A DNA stretch of 36,478 bases, from the NCBI GenBank assembly GCA_947589515.1, contig CANQBE010000008.1:1-36478 (forward strand), read 5' to 3'. Under the pieces are notes generated by a model. That model had not been told where the DNA came from. It worked only from the letters and a program-made list of their open reading frames with translations, and searched no databases. Source of the DNA: an uncultured Bacilli bacterium (lineage in GTDB: Bacteria; Bacillota_I; Bacilli_A; RF39; UBA660). Below are positions 18,516-28,917 of the stretch, piece after piece. Made by a program: the position numbers and the translations under genes. How positions within the stretch are numbered: the stretch's first letter is position 1; every line of letters begins with the position of its first letter.

Positions 18516-19280
18516 TCATATTTTGAATGTCAAGTCAAATAATTGAATAGCATTTTTAGTAGTGATCTCTGCAACTTTTTCGATTGATACATTAGTAATT
18601 TCTGCTATTTTTTGAGCGATAAAAGGAATATTACTAGATTCATTAATTTTTCCACGATTAGGTTCCGGAGTTAAATATGGACTATCCGTTTCTAAAACAA
18701 TGGAAGTAAGAGAAATGTTACTAATTACCTGGTAGAGTTTACTATTTTTAAAAGTAACAACCCCACCAATTCCTAATAAAAAGCCTAAATGAATAAACTT
18801 TTGTGCCATTTCTAAACTTCCACTAAAACAATGAATAATTCCTCTAACATGATATCGAGATAAAATTTCATATGTTTCCCCTATGGCATCTCGGCTATGG
18901 ATAATAACAGGTAGATTTAATTTTTCCGCTAGTTCTAGCTGTTTTCTAAAAACTTTTCGCTGCTGTTCTTGATTATCTTTATTCCAATAATAGTCAAGAC
19001 CAATTTCTCCAATTGCTACAATTTTTTTATTGTTTTTAACAAGTTCTTCTAATATTTCAAAATCTTTATCCACAATTTTGTTAGCAATTTCAGGATGATA
19101 TCCCACTGCCGCATATAAGGAATCATATTTTTCCACAAATTTAGTGGATAATAGAAGATCATCTTTCTCACAAAAAGAAGCAATCAAACATTTTACATTA
19201 GCATCCAAAGCATGTTGCACATATAAATCAGGACTAATACCTTCTGTATCACTAATATGCATATGAGTATCAATAAACAT
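18516..19280 (-). CDS. tatD: TatD family DNase
   Basis: MFIDTHMHI, AIGEIGLDYYW, VIIHSRDA, ETDSPYLTPEPNRGK. Confidence 0.96.
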   Translation of the reverse strand: MFIDTHMHISDTEGISPDLYVQHALDANVKCLIASFCEKDDLLLSTKFVEKYDSLYAAVGYHPEIANKIVDKDFEILEELVKNNKKIVAIGEIGLDYYWNKDNQEQQRKVFRKQLELAEKLNLPVIIHSRDAIGETYEILSRYHVRGIIHCFSGSLEMAQKFIHLGFLLGIGGVVTFKNSKLYQVISNISLTSIVLETDSPYLTPEPNRGKINESSNIPFIAQKIAEITNVSIEKVAEITTKNAIQLFDLTFKI

Positions 19281-19338
19281 AACATCACCTATAGATATTA
19301 TAGCATAAAAAAGCAGTTCTCAAATAAGAACTGTTGGG

Positions 19339-20883
19339 TTATTTTTCTTCTAATTCCTGTAATTTTTTCTCTTTATCAATTCTCATAAATAATGCTTCAG
19401 GTGTACTAGTAACCGTATAAGAATTATCTTCTAAATAGCATCTTTCAGAATGATGATTTTGAAGTTGATTTTTAATACTTTCACTAGTATCAGGTAAAAA
19501 AGGACTTAAGAAGATTCCACAAACACGAATAGATTCTAATAAGTTATATAAAACAGTCTCTAAACGATTCTTTTTATCTTCTTCCTTTGCTAGTACCCAT
19601 GGAGTTGCTTCATCAATATACTTATTACTTCTTCTTAAAACTTCAAAAATTTCATCTAAAGCTGCACCTATTTCCAAAGTATCCATTTTCTTTTCTACTT
19701 TTGCTTCTAATTCATTCACCATAGAAATCAGTTCATCATCATAACTTTCCAATTCTTTCTGATTAGAAATACTACCACCAAAATATTTATTTACCATCGA
19801 AATCGTACGATTTACTAAATTTCCTAAGATATTAGCAAGGTCACTATTAATTCTTTCAATTAATAAATCATAAGTAAGACTTCCATCATTTGCATAAGGA
19901 ATTTCATGAAGTACGTAATAACGAACACTATCAACACCAAAAGCATCGACTAAATCATCAGCATAAATTACATTACCTTTAGATTTACTCATCTTTCCTT
20001 CACCCACTAATAACCATGGATGACCAAAGACCTGTTTAGGTAATGGTAAATCTAAACTCATTAAAAAGCAAGGCCAATAAATGGTATGAAAACGAATAAT
20101 ATCTTTACCAATTAAATGTAGATCAGCAGGCCAATATTTTAAAAATTCTGAACTACTGCCATCTGGGTCATAGCCAATATTCGTAATATAGTTAGTAAGT
20201 GCATCTAGCCAAACATAAACTACATGCTTAGGATCAAAATCAACAGGAATTCCCCAATTAAAAGAAGTACGGGAAACACATAAATCTTGAAGCCCAGGTT
20301 TAATAAAATTATTAATCATTTCATTCTTGCGAGATTCTGGTTTAATAAAATCAGGATGGGACTCAATATATTCAATTAATTGATTCTGATATTTAGATAA
20401 TCTAAAAAAGTATGCCTCTTCACTCTTAGGCTGAACTTCTCTACCACAATCAGGACATTTTCCATCTATCAATTGACTTTCTGTAAAGAAAGATTCACAA
20501 GGTGTACAATAAAGTCCTTCATATTTTCCTAAATAAATATCTCCTTTATCATACATTTTTTTAAATATTTTTTGAACAATTCTTTCATGATGTTTATCAG
20601 TAGTACGAACAAAACGATCATAACTAGTATTCATAATATCCCAAATTCTTTTAATTTCTGTGGATACTTGATCAACAAACTCCTGAGGGCTAATTCCTTT
20701 TTCCTCTGCTTTTAATTGAATTTTTTCACCATGTTCATCTGTTCCTGTTTGAAAATAAACATCAAATCCCTTTAATCTTTTATAACGTGCAATACTATCT
20801 GCTAACACAATCTCATAAGTATTTCCAATATGAGGCTTTCCTGAAGTATAAGCAATTGCGGTTGAAATATAATATTTTTCCAT
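19339..20883 (-). CDS. metG: Methionyl-tRNA synthetase
   Basis: YYISTAIAYTSGKPHIGNTYE, CTPCESFF...CPDCGREV zinc cysteines, KMSKSKGNVI. Confidence 0.97.
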   Translation of the reverse strand: MEKYYISTAIAYTSGKPHIGNTYEIVLADSIARYKRLKGFDVYFQTGTDEHGEKIQLKAEEKGISPQEFVDQVSTEIKRIWDIMNTSYDRFVRTTDKHHERIVQKIFKKMYDKGDIYLGKYEGLYCTPCESFFTESQLIDGKCPDCGREVQPKSEEAYFFRLSKYQNQLIEYIESHPDFIKPESRKNEMINNFIKPGLQDLCVSRTSFNWGIPVDFDPKHVVYVWLDALTNYITNIGYDPDGSSSEFLKYWPADLHLIGKDIIRFHTIYWPCFLMSLDLPLPKQVFGHPWLLVGEGKMSKSKGNVIYADDLVDAFGVDSVRYYVLHEIPYANDGSLTYDLLIERINSDLANILGNLVNRTISMVNKYFGGSISNQKELESYDDELISMVNELEAKVEKKMDTLEIGAALDEIFEVLRRSNKYIDEATPWVLAKEEDKKNRLETVLYNLLESIRVCGIFLSPFLPDTSESIKNQLQNHHSERCYLEDNSYTVTSTPEALFMRIDKEKKLQELEEK

Positions 20884-20885
20884 TT

Positions 20886-21374
20886 TTAATCATCCTTTCT
20901 ATCAGTAGAACCAATTCCACCTGTTCTAATAGTACTAATTTCTTCTTCATCATCAACTGTTAAAAATTTAGTAAATATTGCCTGGCAAATCTTATCACCA
21001 CGATGAACAACATAATCTTGATCACCATGATTCTGTAATCGAATCCAAGCATGTCCTTCATTATCTGGATTATCGCAGTAATCTGCTTCAAAAACACCAA
21101 CTTGATTACACATTCGTACATTATACTGAAAACCTTGACTACTGCGAACGAGTAAAAACATAACATCTCCACGATTCATATGAATTTTTACTCCAAGAGG
21201 TATTTTCAAAGTTTCTCCTGGCTTTAACATAAAATCGATAATAGATTCAAAATCATATCCTGCACTTTCTTTAGTACTTCTCCTTGGAATATTATATGCA
21301 TGATATAACTCGATATCATCTTTTACATCTTTTTTAAATTGTTCAAAACTTATTTTCTCAAAGTATCTTGCCAT
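20886..21374 (-). CDS. dut: dUTPase-like (dUTP diphosphatase fold) protein
   Basis: STKESAGYDFES, LLVRSS, NPDNEGHAWIRLQNHGDQDYVVHRGDKICQAIF, RTGGIGSTDR. Start reset to ATG at 21374 (MARYFEKI) after GGAGGATG; the longer ORF runs into the T-box. Confidence 0.88.
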   Translation of the reverse strand: MARYFEKISFEQFKKDVKDDIELYHAYNIPRRSTKESAGYDFESIIDFMLKPGETLKIPLGVKIHMNRGDVMFLLVRSSQGFQYNVRMCNQVGVFEADYCDNPDNEGHAWIRLQNHGDQDYVVHRGDKICQAIFTKFLTVDDEEEISTIRTGGIGSTDRKDD

Positions 21375-21384
21375 AATAACATCC

Positions 21385-21610
21385 TCCAATAAAAAACGAT
21401 TATTCGCTATAAGGACGAATAATCGCGGTACCACCTTAATTTATAAGTAAATACTTATACACTTAACTTTTAACGCAAGTAACGAATAAATCTTAATATT
21501 TATCAGCTCCAGAACCATTTATTATTGTTTCTCTATATCTACTTTCACCTAACTAGACTCTCTAAAATAGATTTCCAATAACTCTTTCCTTCAAAACTTT
21601 TATGAGTTAA
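21385..21610 (-). ncRNA. T-box riboswitch leader (probably Met-specific) upstream of dut-metG
   Basis: Minus strand contains the T-box AAGGTGGTACCGCG followed by terminator CGATTATTCG-tccttatag-CGAATAATCGTTTTTT; AGAGAGTC and GGTGAAAG Stem I elements; candidate specifier ATG at 21516-21518. Confidence 0.93.
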
Positions 21611-21639
21611 ATTATAACATAGTTTTTTTTATTCTTCAA
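21611..21639 (-). promoter_or_regulatory. SigA-type promoter for the T-box/dut/metG transcript
   Basis: Minus strand TTGAAG-17 bp-TATAAT immediately upstream of the T-box. Confidence 0.75.
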
Positions 21640-22147
21640 GATTTTTTACTAAAATAGAAGCAATAAATCGAGTAAGATTCTTATCTTCTTCCGTAATTTC
21701 TTGATCCACTAAAATAATACTTCCTAAAGAATCACTATTCACAATCATAGGACAAAAAAAACTAGCATAGGATAATTTTTCAGAAGATATGATAGAAAAT
21801 CCTTCAGCCATAGTAACCTCACTTCTCTTATCAATATTTTCTTTTACAAAACTAGAAAGTTCTTTATTCAAATAATTTTTCTCAAAATTTTTGGATACTG
21901 CAATTACCTTTTCTTTATCAGTTACAAAAATACTTTTCCCATAAACTTTATAAACTAATTCTACTAATTTTGAAGAAAGTTCAACCATATCATCTAATAA
22001 AGAATATTTTTTTAAAATAATCCCATTATTATCTACAAAAATTTCAATGCTATCCCCTTCATTAATTTTAAAATTTCTACGAATTTCTTTTGGTATTACG
22101 ATACGACCTAAATCATCAATTCTTCTAACAACACCAGTTGCTTTCAT
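21629..22147 (-). CDS. spoVT: Stage V sporulation regulator SpoVT (AbrB-type with GAF-like C-terminus)
   Basis: MKATGVVRRIDDLGRIVIPKEIRRNFKINEGDSIEIFVDNNGIILKKY; full-length, directly following mfd-side genes. Confidence 0.92.
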   Translation of the reverse strand: MKATGVVRRIDDLGRIVIPKEIRRNFKINEGDSIEIFVDNNGIILKKYSLLDDMVELSSKLVELVYKVYGKSIFVTDKEKVIAVSKNFEKNYLNKELSSFVKENIDKRSEVTMAEGFSIISSEKLSYASFFCPMIVNSDSLGSIILVDQEITEEDKNLTRFIASILVKNLEE

Positions 22148-22223
22148 ATATAACCTTCTTTCTATCTTTATTGTTAGAAAAATTACTAATATTATACAAA
22201 AAAAGTATAGAATTTAATCTATA

Positions 22224-22853
22224 CTAATTTTTTGTAGTCTTAGAAGAAATGTCTTGATAACGCAAATATGTTTCTTTTGCTTTATTAATTAAATTATTAT
22301 CACGTAACATAACTTCCATATGGATTTTAGTCTCCAATTTTCCATACAAACGATTCTTTAAATAATCCGTAATTCTACTAACTGCTAAGTTTTCCTTTTC
22401 TTCTTCTACGTGTTCTAAAATAAATTGATTTAAGATTTCTAATCCTTTACTTTGAACATTTTGAATACAATATTGATTTAAATTCATTTTAAACTCTTTC
22501 GTAGTACAAAAAACTAATTCATAATATTGATTTAAAGATTCCTCTTTAAACTGTAAAGTCTGCAGAGTATCATATAAAGTTTGTTTCTTATTTTCTAATA
22601 AACGTTCAATTTCTTCATAACTTTCTAATTTCATTTGATTAATAGAATTTGTAATAAATTTATTACTATTTAAAATATCAGAATCCTCGCAAATAGAAAT
22701 AATATTTTTAATAGCTGTATCAAATTCTAAATTGAAAATATTAATAATTGTTTCAAACAAACTATTTATATTTTTTTCTAAATCATATTTTAAATTATTA
22801 AGTAAAATAATTTTATTTTTCTCACGAAACATTTCTTTGATATCTTTATCCAT
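22224..22853 (-). CDS. Hypothetical helical protein
   Basis: Long ORF in the direction of its neighbours, no recognised motif. Confidence 0.5.
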   Translation of the reverse strand: MDKDIKEMFREKNKIILLNNLKYDLEKNINSLFETIINIFNLEFDTAIKNIISICEDSDILNSNKFITNSINQMKLESYEEIERLLENKKQTLYDTLQTLQFKEESLNQYYELVFCTTKEFKMNLNQYCIQNVQSKGLEILNQFILEHVEEEKENLAVSRITDYLKNRLYGKLETKIHMEVMLRDNNLINKAKETYLRYQDISSKTTKN

Positions 22854-22910
22854 GTTATCATCCTTTTATTCTTAAAATAATCATAACAGTTTCCAAAGAC
22901 GAAGTCAAAT

Positions 22911-23351
22911 TTAATTAAAATGACCAGTTTTTAATTTTGTTAACACTTTTTCTTTATTTTTACTTCTCTTATAATCCTGACGATGATATCTTATATCAAA
23001 CGAATAATCTACTGGTAAAGAATATAAATCAGCCATAGCCTTACTATAGGAAATCATACGATCAGCAATTAATTTTAAAAAAATATCTGGATCAATAAAA
23101 ATATTGGTAACTAATACTTTATTAGATAAATAGGAAGGAAAAAAATTCTTTCCATCCTCATAATTACCATCCTCAAAGAAAATTTTAATATTAGGCTTAA
23201 TTACTAATAAATTAATAAATATTTCAGATTGCTCATATCGTAAATAAGATTGTTCATCTTTTTGAACTAAAGAAAATACATGATTATTATAATCATTAGT
23301 TTCGATAATAATAGACTGAGTACTTCTCAATTCATTATCTAACACGTTCAT
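22911..23351 (-). CDS. Hypothetical protein
   Basis: Long ORF, no recognised motif. Confidence 0.5.
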   Translation of the reverse strand: MNVLDNELRSTQSIIIETNDYNNHVFSLVQKDEQSYLRYEQSEIFINLLVIKPNIKIFFEDGNYEDGKNFFPSYLSNKVLVTNIFIDPDIFLKLIADRMISYSKAMADLYSLPVDYSFDIRYHRQDYKRSKNKEKVLTKLKTGHFN

Positions 23352-23513
23352 CTCTCCTTGTATAATTATTTTATTATCTATATTGATTTTTTAGAATATA
23401 GACATGAACTGCAATTTGACGCGCTTATTAAGAATAACGGATTTTTAGAATAAAGTCAATAAAAATGATATGAAAATTTAAATTACTGATATAATAAAGA
23501 TGTTGGTGAGAAT

Positions 23514-24992
23514 ATGAAAAAAAGAAAATTATGTTATTGTTTAGGAATCGCTATTTTATTTTTAGTAATTTGTACTAAGTCTTCCCCTTTATACAAAATA
23601 AATGATTGGTACGATGCAAATGCCTTCTTTACAGTAGGAAAATCGATGATGCATGGAAAAATTCCCTACTTAGAATTATTTGAACAAAAAGGTCCTCTAT
23701 TATATCTAATATATGGAATTGCATCTCTGATATCTAATCATTCATTTATTGGTGTCTTTTTCATAGAAATTATTTTTATGACAATATTTTTCTACTATAT
23801 TAGTAAAATTATAGAGATTTATCTTCCTGAAAAGATGAGTTATCTACTAATACCAATTTTAGCTATGTTAATTTTATCATCACGTTCCTTTACCCATGGT
23901 GGTAGTTGTGAAGAACTGATATTTCCCTTTTTAGCAATCACAATCTATTATTTTTTAAATTATTTAAAAACAGGGATTCTCACAAATAAACAAATATTTT
24001 TCATTGGTATCTTAGCAGGATTTATTTTTTGGATGAAATATACTCTATTAGGATTTCATTTTGGATTTTGGATCGTTATATTAATCAATAAGATAAGACA
24101 AAAAGAAGAAAAAGATTTATTAAAAAAAATAGGTTATTTTCTATTAGGAATTTTAGTAACAACAGTACCATGGATAATTTATTTTGGAATGAAAAAAGGC
24201 CTAAAAGCATTAATTGATACTTATTTTTTATTTAATATTACTAGTTATTCAGAAAAGACCACTTTGGTAGAAAAAATGGTAAATTGTATGAAAACAATAA
24301 AAGGGGTTCTATTAAAATATTATCAATATATAATTCTCATTTTAGTTCCTATAATCATATCTATTAAAAACAAATTTTATTTTAAGGAAAGAAAGAATAA
24401 CATCTATTTATTTCTATGCACAATATTGTTACTATTATTTATATTTATAGGGGGAACAAATTATAGATATTATTCTTTACCAATGCAACCTTTCATGATT
24501 TTTGGATTAATTTATTTGAGTCAAATAATAATCAAAATAGATAAAAAGAAATTGATAGAAAATCATACAAAATATTTATTCATAATAGTAATCATAATTT
24601 GTTTATTCATTTCCTATAATCGATCTCCAAATACAAAATATATAAAATACCAAAAAGAAGATTATGCACAATTTGTATTTAATGAAGAAATAGAAAAAGA
24701 GAAAACAATTTTAAATTATGGCTTTTTAGATGGTGGCTTTTATCTAACAGCAAATAAGATACCAACCGTTTATTATTTCATGAAAAATAATATTAATTAT
24801 GATTTATATCCAGAAAATGTAGATGAACAAAGAAAATATGTTGAAAACAAATTGATTGATTATGTAATAGCAAGTAATAAAATGAATGATAGAGATAAAG
24901 AAATATTAGAACAGAATTATCAATTAATACTAACTCATAAACAACGATATGAAGAAAAATATAGAACTTATTATTTATATAAAAAAAAGTAA
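23514..24992 (+). CDS. Multi-TM glycosyltransferase-like (GT-C/family 39-like) protein
   Basis: NDWYDANAFFTVGKSMMHGKIPYLELFEQKGPLLYLIYG, about ten TM segments; the only substantial plus-strand gene. Confidence 0.75.
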   Translation: MKKRKLCYCLGIAILFLVICTKSSPLYKINDWYDANAFFTVGKSMMHGKIPYLELFEQKGPLLYLIYGIASLISNHSFIGVFFIEIIFMTIFFYYISKIIEIYLPEKMSYLLIPILAMLILSSRSFTHGGSCEELIFPFLAITIYYFLNYLKTGILTNKQIFFIGILAGFIFWMKYTLLGFHFGFWIVILINKIRQKEEKDLLKKIGYFLLGILVTTVPWIIYFGMKKGLKALIDTYFLFNITSYSEKTTLVEKMVNCMKTIKGVLLKYYQYIILILVPIIISIKNKFYFKERKNNIYLFLCTILLLLFIFIGGTNYRYYSLPMQPFMIFGLIYLSQIIIKIDKKKLIENHTKYLFIIVIIICLFISYNRSPNTKYIKYQKEDYAQFVFNEEIEKEKTILNYGFLDGGFYLTANKIPTVYYFMKNNINYDLYPENVDEQRKYVENKLIDYVIASNKMNDRDKEILEQNYQLILTHKQRYEEKYRTYYLYKKK

Positions 24993-25016
24993 CTAGTAAA
25001 AATCATATACTAGTTA
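24990..25016. terminator. Bidirectional terminator between the plus-strand GT gene and mfd
   Basis: TAACTAGTA-aaaatcata-TACTAGTTA, perfect 9-bp arms, flanked by A-run and T-run. Confidence 0.8.
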
Positions 25017-28000
25017 TTTTTCTTTTTAATTTTACTTAATAAATCAACTAAATAATAGATATAATGTTTTTCTAATTTAATGGTATCAAGAATAACGATA
25101 AGTTTCTCATGCATCATCTTAAAACGAAACATTGGGGTAATATGAAAAGCATCCATAAATAAAGCTTCTCCATCTAATTGTTGCGTCATATTTTTACTAA
25201 ATATTAATTCTATAGAATTTCTTGTAGAATTAACCTTTTCAATTTCCAAGTCCTTTGCCATTTTCTCAAACCATTCTTGATACATATAAATAATAATAGT
25301 TTCATCAAGCATACCAAAACGATCTTCTAAGTCTAGTTGTACTTCTTTTAGTTTTTCTAAAGAATCAATCGTATTAATTTCCTTATGAATTGAAATTTTT
25401 AATTGATCATCATCTGTATAATTATCAGAAATATGAGTAGATACATCTAAAAGAGGCTTTTCATTTTGAAGTATTTCTTCTTTTGGAGTAATACCTTTTA
25501 AACGATCAATTTCATCTTGTAACATTTTCAAATATAAATCAATTCCAACTGTATCAATAAAACCAGCCTGTTCACTACCTAAAATATCACCTGCTCCTCG
25601 AATCGATAAATCTCTTGTTGCAATGGAAAAACCACTACCGAGTTCTGTAAAATCTTTAATTGCATTTAATCTCTTAACAGCAGCATCATTTAACATTTTA
25701 GAAGGATGGTACATTAAATAAGCATAAGCAATTTTATTACTTCGTCCTACTCTACCACGAATCTGGTATAACTGGCTAAGTCCAAAATGATCTGAATCTA
25801 AAATAATTAAAGTATTAGCATTAGGAATATCAATTCCAGTTTCAATAATAGTAGTACAAATTAATACATCATATTCATGATTGATAAATGCCATCATCCT
25901 ATCTTCTAGTTCTTCTTTAGTCAATCTGCCATGAGCAAACACAATTCTTGCTTCTGGAACAAGACTTTGAATTTCATAAACTTTTCTTTCAATATTCTCA
26001 ATTCGATTATAAAGTAAAAATACTTGTCCATGTCGTGACATTTCTTTATAAATAGCATCTTTAATAATCTGTTGATTTTCTTCAATCACATAAGTTTGAA
26101 CAGGATATCGATCTACTGGTGGCGTTTCAATTAAGGATAAACTGCGAATACCAACCATAGACATTTGTAATGTTCTAGGAATCGGAGTTGCAGTTAATGT
26201 TAAGACATCAATATTACTTTTATATTCCTTTATTTTCTCTTTATGAGTAACACCAAATCGCTGCTCTTCATCAATGATTAAAAGTCCTAAATCCTTTGGT
26301 TTAATATCGTTACTAAGTAAACGATGAGTTCCAATCACAAAATCAATGGTACCATCTGCAAGACCTTCTAAGATTCTTCTTTTTTCTTTTGGAGTCGTAA
26401 AACGATTTAAAAGTCCAATATTAATAGGAAAATCACGAAATCTTTCTAAAGCATTTTGATATTGTTGATTGGAAAGAATGGTAGTTGGACATAAATATAA
26501 AACTTGTTTAGAATCCATTACAGCTTTAAATACAGCACGAAAAGCAACTTCTGTTTTTCCATAACCAACATCACCACATAGAAGTCTATCCATTGGATGA
26601 ATCGATTCCATATCTTCTTTGATTTGTTCAATCGCAAGTAATTGATCTTTAGTTTCTGTATATTCAAAACTTTGATCAAATTGTTTTTGAAGTTCCGTAT
26701 CTTTGGAAAAAGAAAAACCTTGTTTCATTTCACGTTCTGCATAAAGTCTTAATAACTTATCGGCAATATCATGAATTTTACTTTTAACTCTAGCTTTTAC
26801 TTTATTCCAATCAGATCCTCCTAATTTATTAATTTTAGGACTTACCCCTTCATTACCAGAATACTTACTAATTAAATCAATTTTCTCAACAGGAATATAA
26901 AGTTTATCATTTCCCGCATAACTAACTTCAATATAATCTTTTACTAAATCACCATGAGTAAGAGTTTTGATTCCTTGATAAATTCCAATTCCGTTAACAG
27001 CATGCACAACATAATCGCCAACTTCTAATTTTCGAATATCTTTAATTTTAGAAGCATATTTGAATTTAGTTTTATATTTTTTATGATTATTAATATGATG
27101 AAATAATTCCTTATCAGTTAAGACAACCACATTTTGGAACAAATAACCCTTATTGATATTCTTTTTTATAATATTAATAATCCCGTTTTGAAGATGTTCT
27201 TCATCAGTAATAATGTAAGAATTAGTCAATTCTTTCACAAAATTTTTAATTTGAATTTCTTTTAAATAGATAAGAATCATTTTATTTAAATTTAATTGTT
27301 CAGATAAAAAATGATTAATAGCATCCATGTTTTCATGAAAGGAAGGAATTTCTTTACAATCAAAATAATAAACAGTAACATTTTTATCTTTTAAAATATT
27401 ATCAATCGTTAAATAATGATTTAAATATTTAGGAGTTATTTTAGAAAAATCAAACATGTAGTTACCAGAAAATTCTTTATCTTTTTCTGATTGATATTCT
27501 AAAGTTTCTTTTATAATATTTTGATAGGTAATTTCAAGTTGAGGTTGATCTTTATAAAAAACTATAGCATCTTTTAAATAATCAAGTATAGAAGATACTG
27601 TTGAATATTGACTTAAATATTTTTGTTTGGCTTCTATTTCAATATCCGAATCTAATATAAATTCACTATAAGGATAAATAGTAATAGACTCAATATTGGA
27701 AATAGATTTTTGTGTATCTTCATCAAAAGAACGAATAGAATCAATTGTGTCACCAAAAAATTCAAAACGAATAGGATGATCTTCACCTAAAGGAAAGACA
27801 TCAATAATAAAACCACGTACTGAATATTCTCCCGTTTTCGTTACCACAGATTCTCTATGATATCCAATGTGATTTAAATATTTGGAAAATTCAGTTTGAT
27901 CAAAATCTTGATTTAAAGTAATCGTTTGAATATGTTTTTGATAAGTTGCAACAGTTGGTAAAAATCGTAAATATCCCATCAAATTAGTAACAACGATGTT

Positions 28001-28315
28001 TTTTTCAGTTTTTAAAATAGAATTAATTGTTTCAAGACGAGTTACCATTAAATCAGGACTAGTAGCAATAGCTTCACTCGTTAAAAAATCATCCATAGGA
28101 AAAAGAAATACATGATTTTGATAATTAGAAAGACTATCATATAATTGATTTGCTTCAAATAAACTCGAAGTAACTAACAAAATAGATTGAGAATTATTCT
28201 CATAAACAGTATGAAGATAACGACAAAAAAGCTCATCTGTTAAACCAGATAAGGCTATGTTATTTATTTTTTGAATAGGAATATTTTTAAAAAATAAATC
28301 CATTTCAATCACCAT
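25010..28315 (-). CDS. mfd: Transcription-repair coupling factor Mfd
   Basis: DYVVHAVNGIGIYQG, MDRLLCGDVGYGKTEVAFRA, DEEQRFGV, RGRVGRSNKIAYAYL. Confidence 0.98.
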   Translation of the reverse strand: MVIEMDLFFKNIPIQKINNIALSGLTDELFCRYLHTVYENNSQSILLVTSSLFEANQLYDSLSNYQNHVFLFPMDDFLTSEAIATSPDLMVTRLETINSILKTEKNIVVTNLMGYLRFLPTVATYQKHIQTITLNQDFDQTEFSKYLNHIGYHRESVVTKTGEYSVRGFIIDVFPLGEDHPIRFEFFGDTIDSIRSFDEDTQKSISNIESITIYPYSEFILDSDIEIEAKQKYLSQYSTVSSILDYLKDAIVFYKDQPQLEITYQNIIKETLEYQSEKDKEFSGNYMFDFSKITPKYLNHYLTIDNILKDKNVTVYYFDCKEIPSFHENMDAINHFLSEQLNLNKMILIYLKEIQIKNFVKELTNSYIITDEEHLQNGIINIIKKNINKGYLFQNVVVLTDKELFHHINNHKKYKTKFKYASKIKDIRKLEVGDYVVHAVNGIGIYQGIKTLTHGDLVKDYIEVSYAGNDKLYIPVEKIDLISKYSGNEGVSPKINKLGGSDWNKVKARVKSKIHDIADKLLRLYAEREMKQGFSFSKDTELQKQFDQSFEYTETKDQLLAIEQIKEDMESIHPMDRLLCGDVGYGKTEVAFRAVFKAVMDSKQVLYLCPTTILSNQQYQNALERFRDFPINIGLLNRFTTPKEKRRILEGLADGTIDFVIGTHRLLSNDIKPKDLGLLIIDEEQRFGVTHKEKIKEYKSNIDVLTLTATPIPRTLQMSMVGIRSLSLIETPPVDRYPVQTYVIEENQQIIKDAIYKEMSRHGQVFLLYNRIENIERKVYEIQSLVPEARIVFAHGRLTKEELEDRMMAFINHEYDVLICTTIIETGIDIPNANTLIILDSDHFGLSQLYQIRGRVGRSNKIAYAYLMYHPSKMLNDAAVKRLNAIKDFTELGSGFSIATRDLSIRGAGDILGSEQAGFIDTVGIDLYLKMLQDEIDRLKGITPKEEILQNEKPLLDVSTHISDNYTDDDQLKISIHKEINTIDSLEKLKEVQLDLEDRFGMLDETIIIYMYQEWFEKMAKDLEIEKVNSTRNSIELIFSKNMTQQLDGEALFMDAFHITPMFRFKMMHEKLIVILDTIKLEKHYIYYLVDLLSKIKKKNN

Positions 28316-28876
28316 CTATCTATGATTATATTTTGACATTAATTCTGAAAATGATACTTGAAAATAATCATCTAATATCGATAATATAATTGTTTCCATT
28401 TTCTGCAAGGTCATTTCTTCATCTTTGGATAGTTTTCCTAAAACATAATCCTTAGTATTGATATTTTTATTATTAGAAATTCCAATCTTAATTCTTTTAT
28501 AATTTTGAGTACCTAAATGAAGTTCAATATTTTTAAGTCCATTATGTCCGCCACTAGAACCTTTTTGTTTAATTTTATAAACCCCTACAGGTAAATCTAA
28601 ATCATCATGAATAATCAATATATCATCAATCGCTATTTTATAAAAATCTATAAATTTACGAATAACTTCACCACTCAGATTGATATAAGATTGTGGCTTT
28701 AATAAAATTACTTTTTCTTGATTGACTACTGTGTCAGCATAAAGACCATTAAATTTTGATTTAGTAATAGAAACACCTAATGTTCTAGCAAACTGATCAA
28801 TCATTCGAAATCCTATATTATGTCTAGTATTTTCGTATTCACCACCAGGATTTCCTAGTCCAACTATTAATTTCAT
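28316..28876 (-). CDS. pth: Peptidyl-tRNA hydrolase
   Basis: MKLIVGLGNPGGEYENTRHNIGF, HDDLDLPVG, GSSGGHNGLKN. Confidence 0.98.
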   Translation of the reverse strand: MKLIVGLGNPGGEYENTRHNIGFRMIDQFARTLGVSITKSKFNGLYADTVVNQEKVILLKPQSYINLSGEVIRKFIDFYKIAIDDILIIHDDLDLPVGVYKIKQKGSSGGHNGLKNIELHLGTQNYKRIKIGISNNKNINTKDYVLGKLSKDEEMTLQKMETIILSILDDYFQVSFSELMSKYNHR

Positions 28877-28899
28877 AACTTCACCCCTACTCTAAAATT

Positions 28900-28913
28900 A
28901 TTTCCCGGGAAAT
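28900..28913. other. Noc-binding-site-like palindrome ATTTCCCGGGAAAT (28-bp perfect palindrome 28893-28920)
   Basis: Exact match to the B. subtilis NBS consensus, in TAAAATTATTTCCCGGGAAATAATTTTA between rsmI and pth. Confidence 0.85.
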
Positions 28914-28917
28914 AATT

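Noticed and set aside
20960-21172. Small ORFs overlapping dut on both strands
   Set aside because: Alternative frames of dut.
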